Positions 1-8,169 of a DNA stretch of 64,000 nt are shown here, in pieces; the stretch's first letter is position 1, and each line of letters opens with the position of its first letter. Under the pieces are notes generated by a model that saw nothing but the letters and a program-made list of their open reading frames with translations, searched no databases and was not told the origin of the DNA. This DNA is from Sediminibacterium ginsengisoli. Lineage in GTDB: Bacteria; Bacteroidota; Bacteroidia; Chitinophagales; Chitinophagaceae. The stretch spans positions 1 through 64,000 of the forward strand of contig CAMBEQ010000002.1 in the NCBI GenBank assembly GCA_945865545.1, read 5' to 3'. Position numbers and translations under genes: made by a program.

Positions 1-73
1 ATATCGTAGTGCCCGCTGGTACTTCAATGGTAATGTTGTCTACTGTTACTTTAAATAATGTTTGTTCACTCAT
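1..73 (-). CDS. nuoG: NADH-quinone oxidoreductase subunit G, N-terminal fragment
   Basis: Only the first 24 codons are inside the window; the gene runs off its left edge. They read MSEQTLFKVTVDNITIEVPA and onward, which fits the start of the [2Fe-2S] ferredoxin-like domain that opens NuoG. The start codon is 14 bases after the nuoF stop, in the expected nuoF-nuoG order. NuoG carries electrons from NuoE/NuoF along an iron-sulfur chain in the peripheral arm of complex I. The assignment rests mainly on position, since the cluster cysteines lie outside the window. Confidence 0.85.
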   Translation of the reverse strand, partial: MSEQTLFKVTVDNITIEVPAGTTI

Positions 74-87
74 AGTTTTACGCAATG

Positions 88-1440
88 TTATGCAGGCACA
101 TGGATAGGGTCTGCATAGTGTTGTAAACCAAAATTACTTGTTTGTGATAGCTCTCTATTAGTAATGTGCCATTCAAATTCATCACGGAAATGTCTAATGG
201 CTGCCGCTACTGGCCAAGCTGCTGCATCTCCTAAAGGACAAATGGTATTGCCTTCAATTTTTCTTTGAATGTCCCATAATAAATCGATATCACTTATTTC
301 TCCTTTTCCTAATTCTATTTTTTGTATAATTTTTTCCATCCAACCGGTCCCCTCTCTACATGGCGAGCACTGTCCACAACTTTCATGTCTGTAAAAACGT
401 GCTAAGGTTAATGTATTTTTTACAATGCATTGGTCTTCGTCTAACACAATAAAACCACCAGAGCCCATCATAGAACCTGTAGCAAAACCGCCATCGCTTA
501 AACTCTCATAGTTCATATAACGAGTTTCGCCTTTGGCAGTTTTTAATAACAAATTCGCAGGCAAAATTGGAACCGAAGATCCACCTGGGATACAAGCTTT
601 TAATTTTTTCCCATTGGCAATACCGCCGCAATATTCATCACTGTAAATAAAATCTTCCACAGAAATGGTCATATCAATTTCATACACGCCAGGTTTATTT
701 ATATTTCCGCAAGCAGAAATTAATTTTGTTCCTGTAGAACGCCCCACTCCAATTTTTGCATATTCTTCTCCACCCATTTTGATAATAGGAACAATGGCTG
801 CTAAAGTTTCTACATTGTTTACTACTGTTGGACGCATCCAAACTCCTTGTATAGCTGGAAAAGGTGGTTTGATACGGGGGTTTCCTCTTTTACCTTCTAA
901 AGATTCTATTAATGCAGTTTCTTCACCACAAATATAGGCACCTGCACCACGATGCACATGTATCCTACAATCAAAGCCAGTACCTAAAATATTTTTTCCT
1001 AAAAAACCATTCTTAGTGGCTTCTGCAATGGCTTCTTCTAATATAGTTGCTACCCATGCATATTCTCCTCTGATATAGATATAAGTATCATTAGATCCTA
1101 AAGCAAAAGAAGAAATAAGTAAGCCTTCTATTAATAAGTGAGGTAAAAATTCCATTAAATATCTATCCTTAAAAGTACCCGGTTCGCTTTCGTCTGCATT
1201 GCAAACCAAGTGACGTGGCAAGCCTTCAGGCTTGGCAATAAAACTCCATTTCATTCCTGCAGGAAAACCAGCACCACCTCTTCCTCTTAATCCACTTTTT
1301 TTCACTTCTTCTACAATAGCTTCGATGCTCATTTCTTTCAACGCTTTTTCGGCAGTCGTATAACCCCCCTCGCGACGATATACATCGTAAGAACGAATTC
1401 CTGGCACGTTGGCTTTTTCTAATAATAATTTTACACCCAT
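88..1440 (-). CDS. nuoF: NADH-quinone oxidoreductase subunit F (NADH-binding)
   Basis: NuoF binds NADH and FMN and is the electron entry point of respiratory complex I on the cytoplasmic side. The 450-residue protein has the glycine-rich nucleotide-binding segment GRGGAGFPAGMKW near residue 53 and, near the C-terminus, the N3 [4Fe-4S] ligands CGQC-x2-C followed by the distal cysteine in TICPLGDAAAW. Length is typical of the family. It sits between nuoE and nuoG on the same strand, 55 bases after nuoE. Its presence shows that this complex I oxidises NADH, unlike the Bacteroides version that lacks the NuoEFG module. Confidence 0.97.
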   Translation of the reverse strand: MGVKLLLEKANVPGIRSYDVYRREGGYTTAEKALKEMSIEAIVEEVKKSGLRGRGGAGFPAGMKWSFIAKPEGLPRHLVCNADESEPGTFKDRYLMEFLPHLLIEGLLISSFALGSNDTYIYIRGEYAWVATILEEAIAEATKNGFLGKNILGTGFDCRIHVHRGAGAYICGEETALIESLEGKRGNPRIKPPFPAIQGVWMRPTVVNNVETLAAIVPIIKMGGEEYAKIGVGRSTGTKLISACGNINKPGVYEIDMTISVEDFIYSDEYCGGIANGKKLKACIPGGSSVPILPANLLLKTAKGETRYMNYESLSDGGFATGSMMGSGGFIVLDEDQCIVKNTLTLARFYRHESCGQCSPCREGTGWMEKIIQKIELGKGEISDIDLLWDIQRKIEGNTICPLGDAAAWPVAAAIRHFRDEFEWHITNRELSQTSNFGLQHYADPIHVPA

Positions 1441-1495
1441 TGTTACTACTTTATCTTTTCTATTTCCGCTATTCGAATAATCAAATTTCTACGTT

Positions 1496-2005
1496 TTAAT
1501 TTTGCGCTATTACTTGCATTCTATATTCAGCAATAATCGCATCTACTTTTTCCTTGGTTAAATGTTCTCTATAAACTTTACCTACTTGCATCATTGGCGC
1601 ATAACCACAGGCCCCTAAACATTCCACCAATTTCAAAGTAAATACTCCATCCTTGGTAGTTTCTCCAGGTTGAATACCCAATTGCTTTTGTATATAAGCA
1701 ATGATATTATCAGAACCACTAATCATACAAGGCCCTGTTTGACATACTTCAAAAACAAATTTACCTACTGGCTTTAAATTGTACATGCTATAAAAAGTAG
1801 CCACTTCATATACTTCAATGGGCTCAATACTTAATAAGCCTGCCACATAATCCATCGCTTCTGTTGGTAACCAGCCTCCAAAACTATCCTGCGCTAAATG
1901 CAACACCGGTAGCAGTGCACTTTTTTGTTTCCCTTCTGGATAACGAGACACCAAGCGTTTCAACTCGGTCATTTGTTCGTTATTAAATTGAAGACTCATA
2001 TACAA
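1496..2005 (-). CDS. nuoE: NADH-quinone oxidoreductase subunit E
   Basis: This is the 24-kDa thioredoxin-fold subunit of the NADH module of complex I, which carries the N1a [2Fe-2S] cluster. The four ligands are visible as C-x4-C in CQTGPC and C-x3-C in CLGAC, in the expected order and spacing. The N-terminal half has the helical region common to the family, including the YEVATFYSMYNL segment. The 169-residue length is normal. It lies 41 bases after nuoD and just before nuoF. Confidence 0.96.
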   Translation of the reverse strand: MYMSLQFNNEQMTELKRLVSRYPEGKQKSALLPVLHLAQDSFGGWLPTEAMDYVAGLLSIEPIEVYEVATFYSMYNLKPVGKFVFEVCQTGPCMISGSDNIIAYIQKQLGIQPGETTKDGVFTLKLVECLGACGYAPMMQVGKVYREHLTKEKVDAIIAEYRMQVIAQN

Positions 2006-2046
2006 ATTTCATTTTCTCTATAATTATAAACTTCGAATTTTAATAG

Positions 2047-3273
2047 CTAAGCATCCAACTCACCTGCTATTAAATTCAAACTACTCATTGTCACCACCGC
2101 ATCGCTTAACATCCCTCCTTTAATTAATTCTTCAAAAGCTTGGTAATAAATAAAACAAGGTCTTCTAAAATGCAATCTAAATGGAGTACGTCCACCATCG
2201 CTAATTAAATAAAAACCTAATTCACCATTACCTCCTTCTACTGCACTATAAATTTCCCCTTTAGGTAACTCTATTTCTCCCATAATAATTTTAAAATGCC
2301 AGATGAGTGCTTCCATCTTGGTATATACATCTTCTTTCTTGGGTAAATAATATTCAGGTACATCTGCATGATATACTTCAGCCTCTGCTCCTTTGAAGTT
2401 TTGTATTTTTTGATAGGCTTGTTTTATGATAGAAATGCTCTCATACATTTCTGCATTACGCACCAAAAAGCGATCGTAATTATCGCCCGTCGTTCCTACT
2501 GGAACTTTAAAATCAAAATCTTGATAACTGCTATAAGGTTGTTGAACACGTACATCATAGTCCACCCCTGCTGCTCTTAAGTTAGGCCCTGTAAATCCAT
2601 AGTTTAATGCACGTTCTGCACTAATGCCACCAGTGCCCTGTGTGCGATCCATAAAAATTCGATTGCGTGCAAATAAATTTTCAAATTCACGCAACACTTT
2701 TGGATATTCATTTAAGAATTTCTCGAGTTTCGTAAACGCTGTATTTGTAAAATTCCTTTCAAAGCCACCAATGCGGCCAATATTAGTAGTAAGACGGGAC
2801 CCACATACTTCTTCATATATTTCATAAATTAATTCACGGTATTGCATTACGTATAAAAATCCGGTATACGCTCCTGTATCTACACCCACAATGGAATTAC
2901 AAATTAGATGGTCTGAAATACGTGCCAACTCCATAATAATCACGCGTAAATAATCTACGCGCTTAGGTAATTCTAATTTTAAAAATCGTTCACAGGTAAT
3001 ATGCCAACCCATATTATTAATTGGGCTGCTGCAATAGTTCAATCGATCGGTGATAGGCGTGATTTGATACAATGGGCGACGCTCTGCTAATTTTTCAAAT
3101 GCACGATGTATGTAACCCACTGTTTGCTCTGTTGAAACCACACGCTCACCATCTACTTCCATAATATTTTGAAATACCCCATGCGTTGCTGGATGGGTAG
3201 GCCCAATATTTAAAGTGGTCGTTGTTTTTTCGATAGACCCTTTAGGTAAAGTGATATGACTTTGTTGTTCCAT
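2047..3273 (-). CDS. nuoD: NADH-quinone oxidoreductase subunit D
   Basis: NuoD is the 49-kDa subunit that forms the quinone-binding pocket of complex I together with NuoB. The 408-residue protein starts its conserved core with NIGPTHPATHGVF, continues with GYIHRAFEKLAE and ends with the GELDA tail typical of the family. It is a stand-alone NuoD, separate from nuoC, rather than a NuoCD fusion as in Escherichia coli. It lies 36 bases after nuoC in the operon. Confidence 0.97.
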   Translation of the reverse strand: MEQQSHITLPKGSIEKTTTTLNIGPTHPATHGVFQNIMEVDGERVVSTEQTVGYIHRAFEKLAERRPLYQITPITDRLNYCSSPINNMGWHITCERFLKLELPKRVDYLRVIIMELARISDHLICNSIVGVDTGAYTGFLYVMQYRELIYEIYEEVCGSRLTTNIGRIGGFERNFTNTAFTKLEKFLNEYPKVLREFENLFARNRIFMDRTQGTGGISAERALNYGFTGPNLRAAGVDYDVRVQQPYSSYQDFDFKVPVGTTGDNYDRFLVRNAEMYESISIIKQAYQKIQNFKGAEAEVYHADVPEYYLPKKEDVYTKMEALIWHFKIIMGEIELPKGEIYSAVEGGNGELGFYLISDGGRTPFRLHFRRPCFIYYQAFEELIKGGMLSDAVVTMSSLNLIAGELDA

Positions 3274-3309
3274 TATTATTAATTACGCCTTAACTTTTTT
3301 TATTTTAAT

Positions 3310-3816
3310 TTATCCTCTTCCAAACATTTCATCATCCTTATCTATTCGCGTTTGATCTTCTAATGGATATTGTTTCCTTAATGGGAAATAATCCATTTCG
3401 TCCACATTCAAAATACGTTTTAAATTAGGATGCCCTATAAAATTAATTCCAAAAAAATCATAGGTTTCACGTTCCATCCAATTGGCACTTTCAAATAATT
3501 TACTAGCAGTAAAAACTGCCGTTTCATCAATAGAAGTACTTACCGAATAACGCAAACGAATATTTTCTGAAAAATTATGCAAATGATATACTACTACTAA
3601 TTCAGCTCCCTTATTATCAGGATAATTAACCCCACATAAATCCGTCAAGAAGGTGAAGCCCAAAACAGGTTCTTCATATAAATATTGAAGCACTTTTAAA
3701 TTCAATTCCTTGGGTGATTCAAAAGATAAAATACCAGACGCAGTCGAAAAATTTAAAACTTGGTCGCCAAATTTTTCTATTAATTTATTTTGTATCGTCT
3801 CGTTGCTTAATGCCAT
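3310..3816 (-). CDS. nuoC: NADH-quinone oxidoreductase subunit C
   Basis: NuoC is the 30-kDa subunit of the connecting module of complex I and contacts NuoD. The C-terminal half carries the family signature around WMERETYDFFGINFIGHPNL followed by RKQYPLED. The 168-residue length is normal for an unfused NuoC. The start codon is 15 bases after the nuoB stop, consistent with tight co-transcription. Confidence 0.95.
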   Translation of the reverse strand: MALSNETIQNKLIEKFGDQVLNFSTASGILSFESPKELNLKVLQYLYEEPVLGFTFLTDLCGVNYPDNKGAELVVVYHLHNFSENIRLRYSVSTSIDETAVFTASKLFESANWMERETYDFFGINFIGHPNLKRILNVDEMDYFPLRKQYPLEDQTRIDKDDEMFGRG

Positions 3817-3831
3817 ATTACTTCAAAAAAT

Positions 3832-4419
3832 TTATTGGATGCCGTAGCTGTTAAGTAAATCTTTATATTGATCGCTATTGCGTCTGCGTATACTTTCTTG
3901 TCCTACTAGATCTTGAATTTTCATAAACCCATCAATGATGGCCTCCGGACGAGGAGGACAACCTGGTACATATACATCTACCGGTATCACTTGATCTATG
4001 CCTTGAAGTACACTATAGGTATCAAAGATGCCGCCACTTGAAGCACAAGCCCCCACTGCAATTACCCAGCGTGGTTCAGCCATTTGTAAATAGACCTGTC
4101 TTAAAACAGGTGCCATTTTTTTTGCTATCGTTCCCATGACCATTAATAAATCACATTGACGAGGCGAAAATCCAACACGCTCAGAACCAAAACGAGATAA
4201 ATCATAATGAGAAGCCATAGTGGCCATAAATTCAATACCACAACAAGAGGTAGCAAATGGCAAAGGCCATAAAGAATTTTTTCTTGCAAGTCCTACTACT
4301 GAGCTTAATTGTGTTGCAAAAAAACCATCACCAGGAACACCATCAGGTGCTTTGCCCATAGAAATGGCTTCTGAAATTTCAGCTTCTTTTGGATTTAAAT
4401 TAAATCGAACAGGGCGCAT
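3832..4419 (-). CDS. nuoB: NADH-quinone oxidoreductase subunit B
   Basis: NuoB holds the terminal N2 [4Fe-4S] cluster that reduces quinone. The paired cysteines are seen in SCCGIEFMA, a third lies in the VGACASSGG region and the fourth in VPGCPPRPEAIIDG, which is the PSST-family signature. The 195-residue length is normal. It lies between nuoA and nuoC with short spacers. Confidence 0.97.
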   Translation of the reverse strand: MRPVRFNLNPKEAEISEAISMGKAPDGVPGDGFFATQLSSVVGLARKNSLWPLPFATSCCGIEFMATMASHYDLSRFGSERVGFSPRQCDLLMVMGTIAKKMAPVLRQVYLQMAEPRWVIAVGACASSGGIFDTYSVLQGIDQVIPVDVYVPGCPPRPEAIIDGFMKIQDLVGQESIRRRNSDQYKDLLNSYGIQ

Positions 4420-4443
4420 ATGACTACTTTACTTTATTATATT

Positions 4444-4845
4444 TTAATCTTCCCACTGTAAAGCCCCTTTTTTGATGATGTAGATAAACCCCACCAAGAA
4501 AAAAGAAACAAATAAAACCACTTCAAAAAAACCAGCCCAACCTAAACTTTTAAAATTTACTGCATATGGATAAAAGAAAATTACTTCTACATCAAACAAC
4601 ACAAACAAAATAGCTACTAAGAAATATTTGATGGCCATAGGCGATCTCGCATCTCCATGTGTCTCAATACCACTGGCAAAATTTTCTAATTTATCACTTG
4701 TTTTTCGCTTGGGTCCTAAAAAGTTAGAAACCAACAACATAAGTGACACAAAGCCCCCTGCAAATAGCAATTGTAGGGCTATTGGTAAGTAATTATTAGC
4801 GCTGTTTGTTTCGTTGACAGAAATCAAAAACTGCAGCAAATTCAT
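4444..4845 (-). CDS. nuoA: NADH-quinone oxidoreductase subunit A
   Basis: NuoA is a small membrane subunit at the junction of the peripheral and membrane arms of complex I. The 133-residue protein has three hydrophobic segments (about residues 20-42, 72-95 and 102-125) and the conserved FASGIE and FLVAILFVLFDVEVIFFYP regions. It is the first gene of the operon. A -7-like element lies 20 bases upstream, and the terminator of the preceding transcription unit lies just beyond that. Confidence 0.95.
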   Translation of the reverse strand: MNLLQFLISVNETNSANNYLPIALQLLFAGGFVSLMLLVSNFLGPKRKTSDKLENFASGIETHGDARSPMAIKYFLVAILFVLFDVEVIFFYPYAVNFKSLGWAGFFEVVLFVSFFLVGFIYIIKKGALQWED

Positions 4846-4864
4846 ACATTTGGTTTAGGTGCCG

Positions 4865-4872
4865 CAAAAATA
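4865..4872 (-). promoter_or_regulatory. Candidate -7 element of the nuo operon promoter
   Basis: Read on the minus strand this is TATTTTTG, a full match to the Bacteroidota -7 consensus TAnnTTTG, and it lies 20 bases before the nuoA start. I do not see a TTG at the usual distance for a -33 element, so only the downstream half is well supported. Confidence 0.5.
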
Positions 4873-4894
4873 CACAAAGGATGGCACCTAAAGT

Positions 4895-4926
4895 AAAAAA
4901 CTCCCTATAAATAGGGAGTTTTTTTT
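4895..4926. terminator. Intrinsic terminator after the TPR gene
   Basis: A perfect inverted repeat has arms of CTCCCTAT and ATAGGGAG extended by A and T runs, with a two-base centre and T-runs on both strands. It lies after the stop of the minus-strand TPR gene and before nuoA, so it most likely ends the TPR transcript. The symmetry means it could also stop plus-strand transcription. Confidence 0.85.
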
Positions 4927-4972
4927 AATTATTTATGAACAGCGCTAACTGGGTAACAATGTCTTAATAAAG

Positions 4973-6724
4973 CTAGTTTTTCTTGGGTGCCGTAGTGTCA
5001 GCTGCAGCCGCTTTTGCCCCTTTCGCAGCTTGCATTTTCTTCATAATTTCAGCATTTTTCACAAATTGAGCCTTTGCCTGCATTGTTGTTGGATCATTGG
5101 GTACCATTTCAAGTACTTTATCGCACATTACAACGGCGTTATCATACCCTTTTGTTTCATTATAATATCCAATTAATGTATAATAATTATTAATTAAAGC
5201 TTGCTTGTTTTTGACACTATCCTTTAAAAGGAATTCATTTTGAAAATTAACCGCTTCAAAAAGTATGCCCTGGTTATTGGCTGTATCAATTAAGGCAGCC
5301 CCTTTGGTATTAAAATTATATCCTTGTGCTTTTGCGGGAAATGCAGCAATGTATTGCTTAGCTACTTCCATGGTCATAGGGCCATTCTTTGCATTTAAAG
5401 AAAGGCTAGCCAACTTGTAGTAATCAAATTCTGCTTTCGAACCCTTTAAGGTAATTAAATTGGTATACCACTTTAAGGCATCTGCATACATAGTTGCTTT
5501 TTCAAACATGTCAGTGCCTAATTTATAATAATTTATTCTACTTTCTTTACTGGTATCAGCAGCAATGGCTTTTTCTAATAAAGCAGCTAAAACTTGTTGA
5601 TTGCCACTAAAACGAGATAATATTTTGATGGCCAATTCGTAGTCAGAACTTACAATTTTATCTGTAGGTGTATTATTAATATAAGGTTCAATATAGGATT
5701 TCGCAAGTATTGAATCTCCTTTATGATCATAGTTCTTGGCCAATAACACCGCCAGGGTTGGGAATATAGTTAAATTACCCGCCGCCTCCATGGCTTTCGC
5801 TTTTTCTAAAGATTGATCGAACTGTTTAGAGTTATATAAATAATCAGCACTATAATATTCAAATCTTGGGTCCTTATCTGCATAGCTCATAAATAAATCT
5901 AAATTAGATTTAGCCATGGTTGAATTCTTATCCTTATAAAAATCATACAATGCAAAATATACTGGCGGAATGGCCGGATCAGCTTCAATTGCTTTTTTAT
6001 AATTTTCTTCTAATGATTCATTATTACTTTGTGTTTGATAAATTTTACCAATTCTATAGTAAGCGTAAGCGTTTTTTGGATCTTTACTAATTGCGTTTTG
6101 AAATGCGGTTACAGCATCCCCACCAAATTCTCCTCCTATTTTTAAATAGTTGATGCCTAAATTAATATACAAACTAGGTAGTACTACTTCATAAGCAGTT
6201 GAAGTCTCTTTTAATTTATCAATGGCATAGCGATGGTCGCCAATATTAATTGGAAGTTCAGCGAAAACACGACCAATAGCATTTATGATATCTTGGCTTG
6301 GCTTCCCTTTAAACTTTCCTTTTGTATTTAAAGTGCTGGTAATAGCCACTTCTAAATTTTGCTTTACTGCATTGTTATCAACTCCTTCTAAAGATTGAGT
6401 ATGTGAAATGCCTATTAACAACCAAGGATCATTGGCTTTTGCTTGAAGACCACTTTGATATACGTCTTTTGCCTTTTTAATATACTCAGCCGTTGGAATT
6501 CCATTATAATTTTGCGCAAGCAATGCTTGACCATACCAAAAAATAGTTTCTCCATCGGCTGGATTTTTATCCAATGCCTCTTTGAAGAAATTCAATGCAG
6601 ATTTATTTTTCTCGTAATTCAATAATTTTATGCCTTCTTCTAAAGGGGATACTGGGGTTTGAGCAAACAATTCTGCCGCTACAAAAACAACTCCGATAAA
6701 CATTAAAACCAATTTTCTCATCAC
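4973..6724 (-). CDS. Secreted tetratricopeptide-repeat protein
   Basis: The 583-residue protein begins with a signal peptide (MMRKLVLMFIGVVFVAAELFAQ) and is then almost wholly helical TPR-type repeat. Examples are the repeats around residues 30-70 (NYEKNKSALNFFKEALDKNP), 190-245 (DAVTAFQNAISKDPKNAYAYYRIGKIY) and 525-560 near the C-terminus. The tail is rich in Ala and Lys. It is probably a periplasmic scaffold. It follows a PstS-like lipoprotein gene, but its own strong promoter and the 187-base gap suggest separate transcription. No catalytic domain is visible and no specific function can be assigned. Confidence 0.85.
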   Translation of the reverse strand: MMRKLVLMFIGVVFVAAELFAQTPVSPLEEGIKLLNYEKNKSALNFFKEALDKNPADGETIFWYGQALLAQNYNGIPTAEYIKKAKDVYQSGLQAKANDPWLLIGISHTQSLEGVDNNAVKQNLEVAITSTLNTKGKFKGKPSQDIINAIGRVFAELPINIGDHRYAIDKLKETSTAYEVVLPSLYINLGINYLKIGGEFGGDAVTAFQNAISKDPKNAYAYYRIGKIYQTQSNNESLEENYKKAIEADPAIPPVYFALYDFYKDKNSTMAKSNLDLFMSYADKDPRFEYYSADYLYNSKQFDQSLEKAKAMEAAGNLTIFPTLAVLLAKNYDHKGDSILAKSYIEPYINNTPTDKIVSSDYELAIKILSRFSGNQQVLAALLEKAIAADTSKESRINYYKLGTDMFEKATMYADALKWYTNLITLKGSKAEFDYYKLASLSLNAKNGPMTMEVAKQYIAAFPAKAQGYNFNTKGAALIDTANNQGILFEAVNFQNEFLLKDSVKNKQALINNYYTLIGYYNETKGYDNAVVMCDKVLEMVPNDPTTMQAKAQFVKNAEIMKKMQAAKGAKAAAADTTAPKKN

Positions 6725-6743
6725 TTGTTTATTTATATTGATA

Positions 6744-6771
6744 CAAAAATAATTTTACAACCTCCTTCCAA
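6744..6771 (-). promoter_or_regulatory. Bacteroidota-type promoter of the TPR gene
   Basis: On the minus strand this reads TTG, 17 bases, then TATTTTTG, an exact match to the -33/-7 pattern of the Bacteroidota primary sigma factor. Transcription would begin about 13 bases before the TPR start codon, giving a very short leader. Confidence 0.75.
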
Positions 6772-6911
6772 TTTAGGTATTGTCTTTTGGAGACCACCTA
6801 TTTTCCAAATTACAAAGGATTATTTGAAAGGACTAAAAATATTAATTTTTTTGCTAGAAACCCATTAATTTTTTATGAAATCAACATTAAAATGATAGTT
6901 TTTAGCTAAGC

Positions 6912-7814
6912 TTAGTTCATTAAGCCATTTCGTTTCTGAAAACCCATTTTAGCAGGCACTAAAAATGACCTTCTAAAAATAAGCTGCCCTCGCTCTAAAC
7001 TCATGAAATTAAGTAGTCCCGATCCTAAACCGGGTGCATTTTCCTTTAAAATATAATAAATAGGTAAGGATAAGGAATACTGCCCTAAGCTAATGGTAGC
7101 TTGAGAAGGTGATGCAAAAAGACCTTTTTCAGCACACAAAGTACATTCCACCTTGCCCATTTTTAATTGAAGTCTGTCTGACACTTGGCTTGGGTCATAG
7201 TTGTCTCCAATCCAATTCATTCCAACAAAACCTATGGCATTGGGATTGTTTTTTAAGTATTCAATCACTTCCTTACTTCCGTTTGCAGCCATTACATTTT
7301 TTCCTAATTTATCAGATTTGACCAAGCTGTCTATTAAAAATCTAACAATTCCGGTTAGGTGATTCCCATCCATGACCACCTTTTGCGGATTTTTACCAAT
7401 AAGTCGATCATGTAAATCTTGTAAAGTAAAAATACTATCCTTGGCATTTTGGTGAACCACCACGGCAATGGCATTGTAGGCAAGAATACCAAAAGTGGGG
7501 GCAAAGCCCAATTGATTTTTATAATGCGCTTGTTCCCTTTTATCCAAGCCCCTAGTTACAAAAATCATTCTAGTACTATCTTCTGCAAAGTCTTTAAAGC
7601 ACTCAATTTCAGACTTATACTGAACCTTAATTTTTGCTTTTGGATAACTTGACGCAAACACTTTTAACTCCTCCTCTATAAAGGGTTTAAAGCTCTCTTC
7701 TGCCGTAATTGAAATGGTTCCTTCTGAAGTAGATTCCAAAGCCTTTTCAGATTCATTTACATTACATGAATTGAATAAAAGGGTTGTAAATAGGAGGCCA
7801 ATAATGAAACGCAT
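6912..7814 (-). CDS. PstS-like phosphate-binding lipoprotein
   Basis: The 300-residue protein has a lipoprotein signal peptide with a cysteine at residue 16 (LLFNSC) and a periplasmic substrate-binding fold of the PstS type. Visible elements are GTISITAEESFKPFIEEEL at the start of the mature domain, the AVVVHQNAKD strand with its following helix, and GSKEVIEYLKNNPNAIGFVG. No PstCAB transporter is nearby, so it may serve another role such as sensing or scavenging. In Bacteroidota such orphan PstS-like proteins often sit near TonB/ExbD genes and a TPR protein; the TPR gene is present here but no TonB or ExbD gene is seen in the window. Confidence 0.8.
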   Translation of the reverse strand: MRFIIGLLFTTLLFNSCNVNESEKALESTSEGTISITAEESFKPFIEEELKVFASSYPKAKIKVQYKSEIECFKDFAEDSTRMIFVTRGLDKREQAHYKNQLGFAPTFGILAYNAIAVVVHQNAKDSIFTLQDLHDRLIGKNPQKVVMDGNHLTGIVRFLIDSLVKSDKLGKNVMAANGSKEVIEYLKNNPNAIGFVGMNWIGDNYDPSQVSDRLQLKMGKVECTLCAEKGLFASPSQATISLGQYSLSLPIYYILKENAPGLGSGLLNFMSLERGQLIFRRSFLVPAKMGFQKRNGLMN

Positions 7815-7852
7815 ACAATTAATTTAATTTTAAATCTGAAAGCAAATGGGCA

Positions 7853-8086
7853 CTAATAAGTTTGTTGGATGCCTCGGTATAATCGAAAGCCCCCGTACAA
7901 TAAACATAATGCCCCAAAAATATTTCTAAAGTCGGCCCCTGCATTCAATAAGGCTTCTAGTTTAAACCATTTAGCCCCTAACATAAGCACCCCGCATCCT
8001 AAAATTAATAAAGCCATGCTAATATCATAGATGCTTCTAAAAATTCGATAAGAGCGCTCCGATTTTTCTCTTGGTCTATTTTCCAT
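7853..8086 (-). CDS. Small membrane protein of unknown function
   Basis: The 77-residue protein starts with a charged segment (MENRPREKSERSY) followed by two hydrophobic helices at about residues 22-42 and 54-70, so it is probably an inner-membrane protein with two spans. It precedes the PstS-like gene by 38 bases on the same strand, suggesting a shared transcript. I do not recognise a characterised family. The clear start and hydrophobic pattern support a real gene. Confidence 0.65.
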   Translation of the reverse strand: MENRPREKSERSYRIFRSIYDISMALLILGCGVLMLGAKWFKLEALLNAGADFRNIFGALCLLYGGFRLYRGIQQTY

Positions 8087-8169
8087 AAAATGCTAATTTA
8101 AAGGAGCAATTTAAACAATTAATAGCCGTTGAATTTAAAAAAATTATCTTTACTTATAAATTTCTAAGC

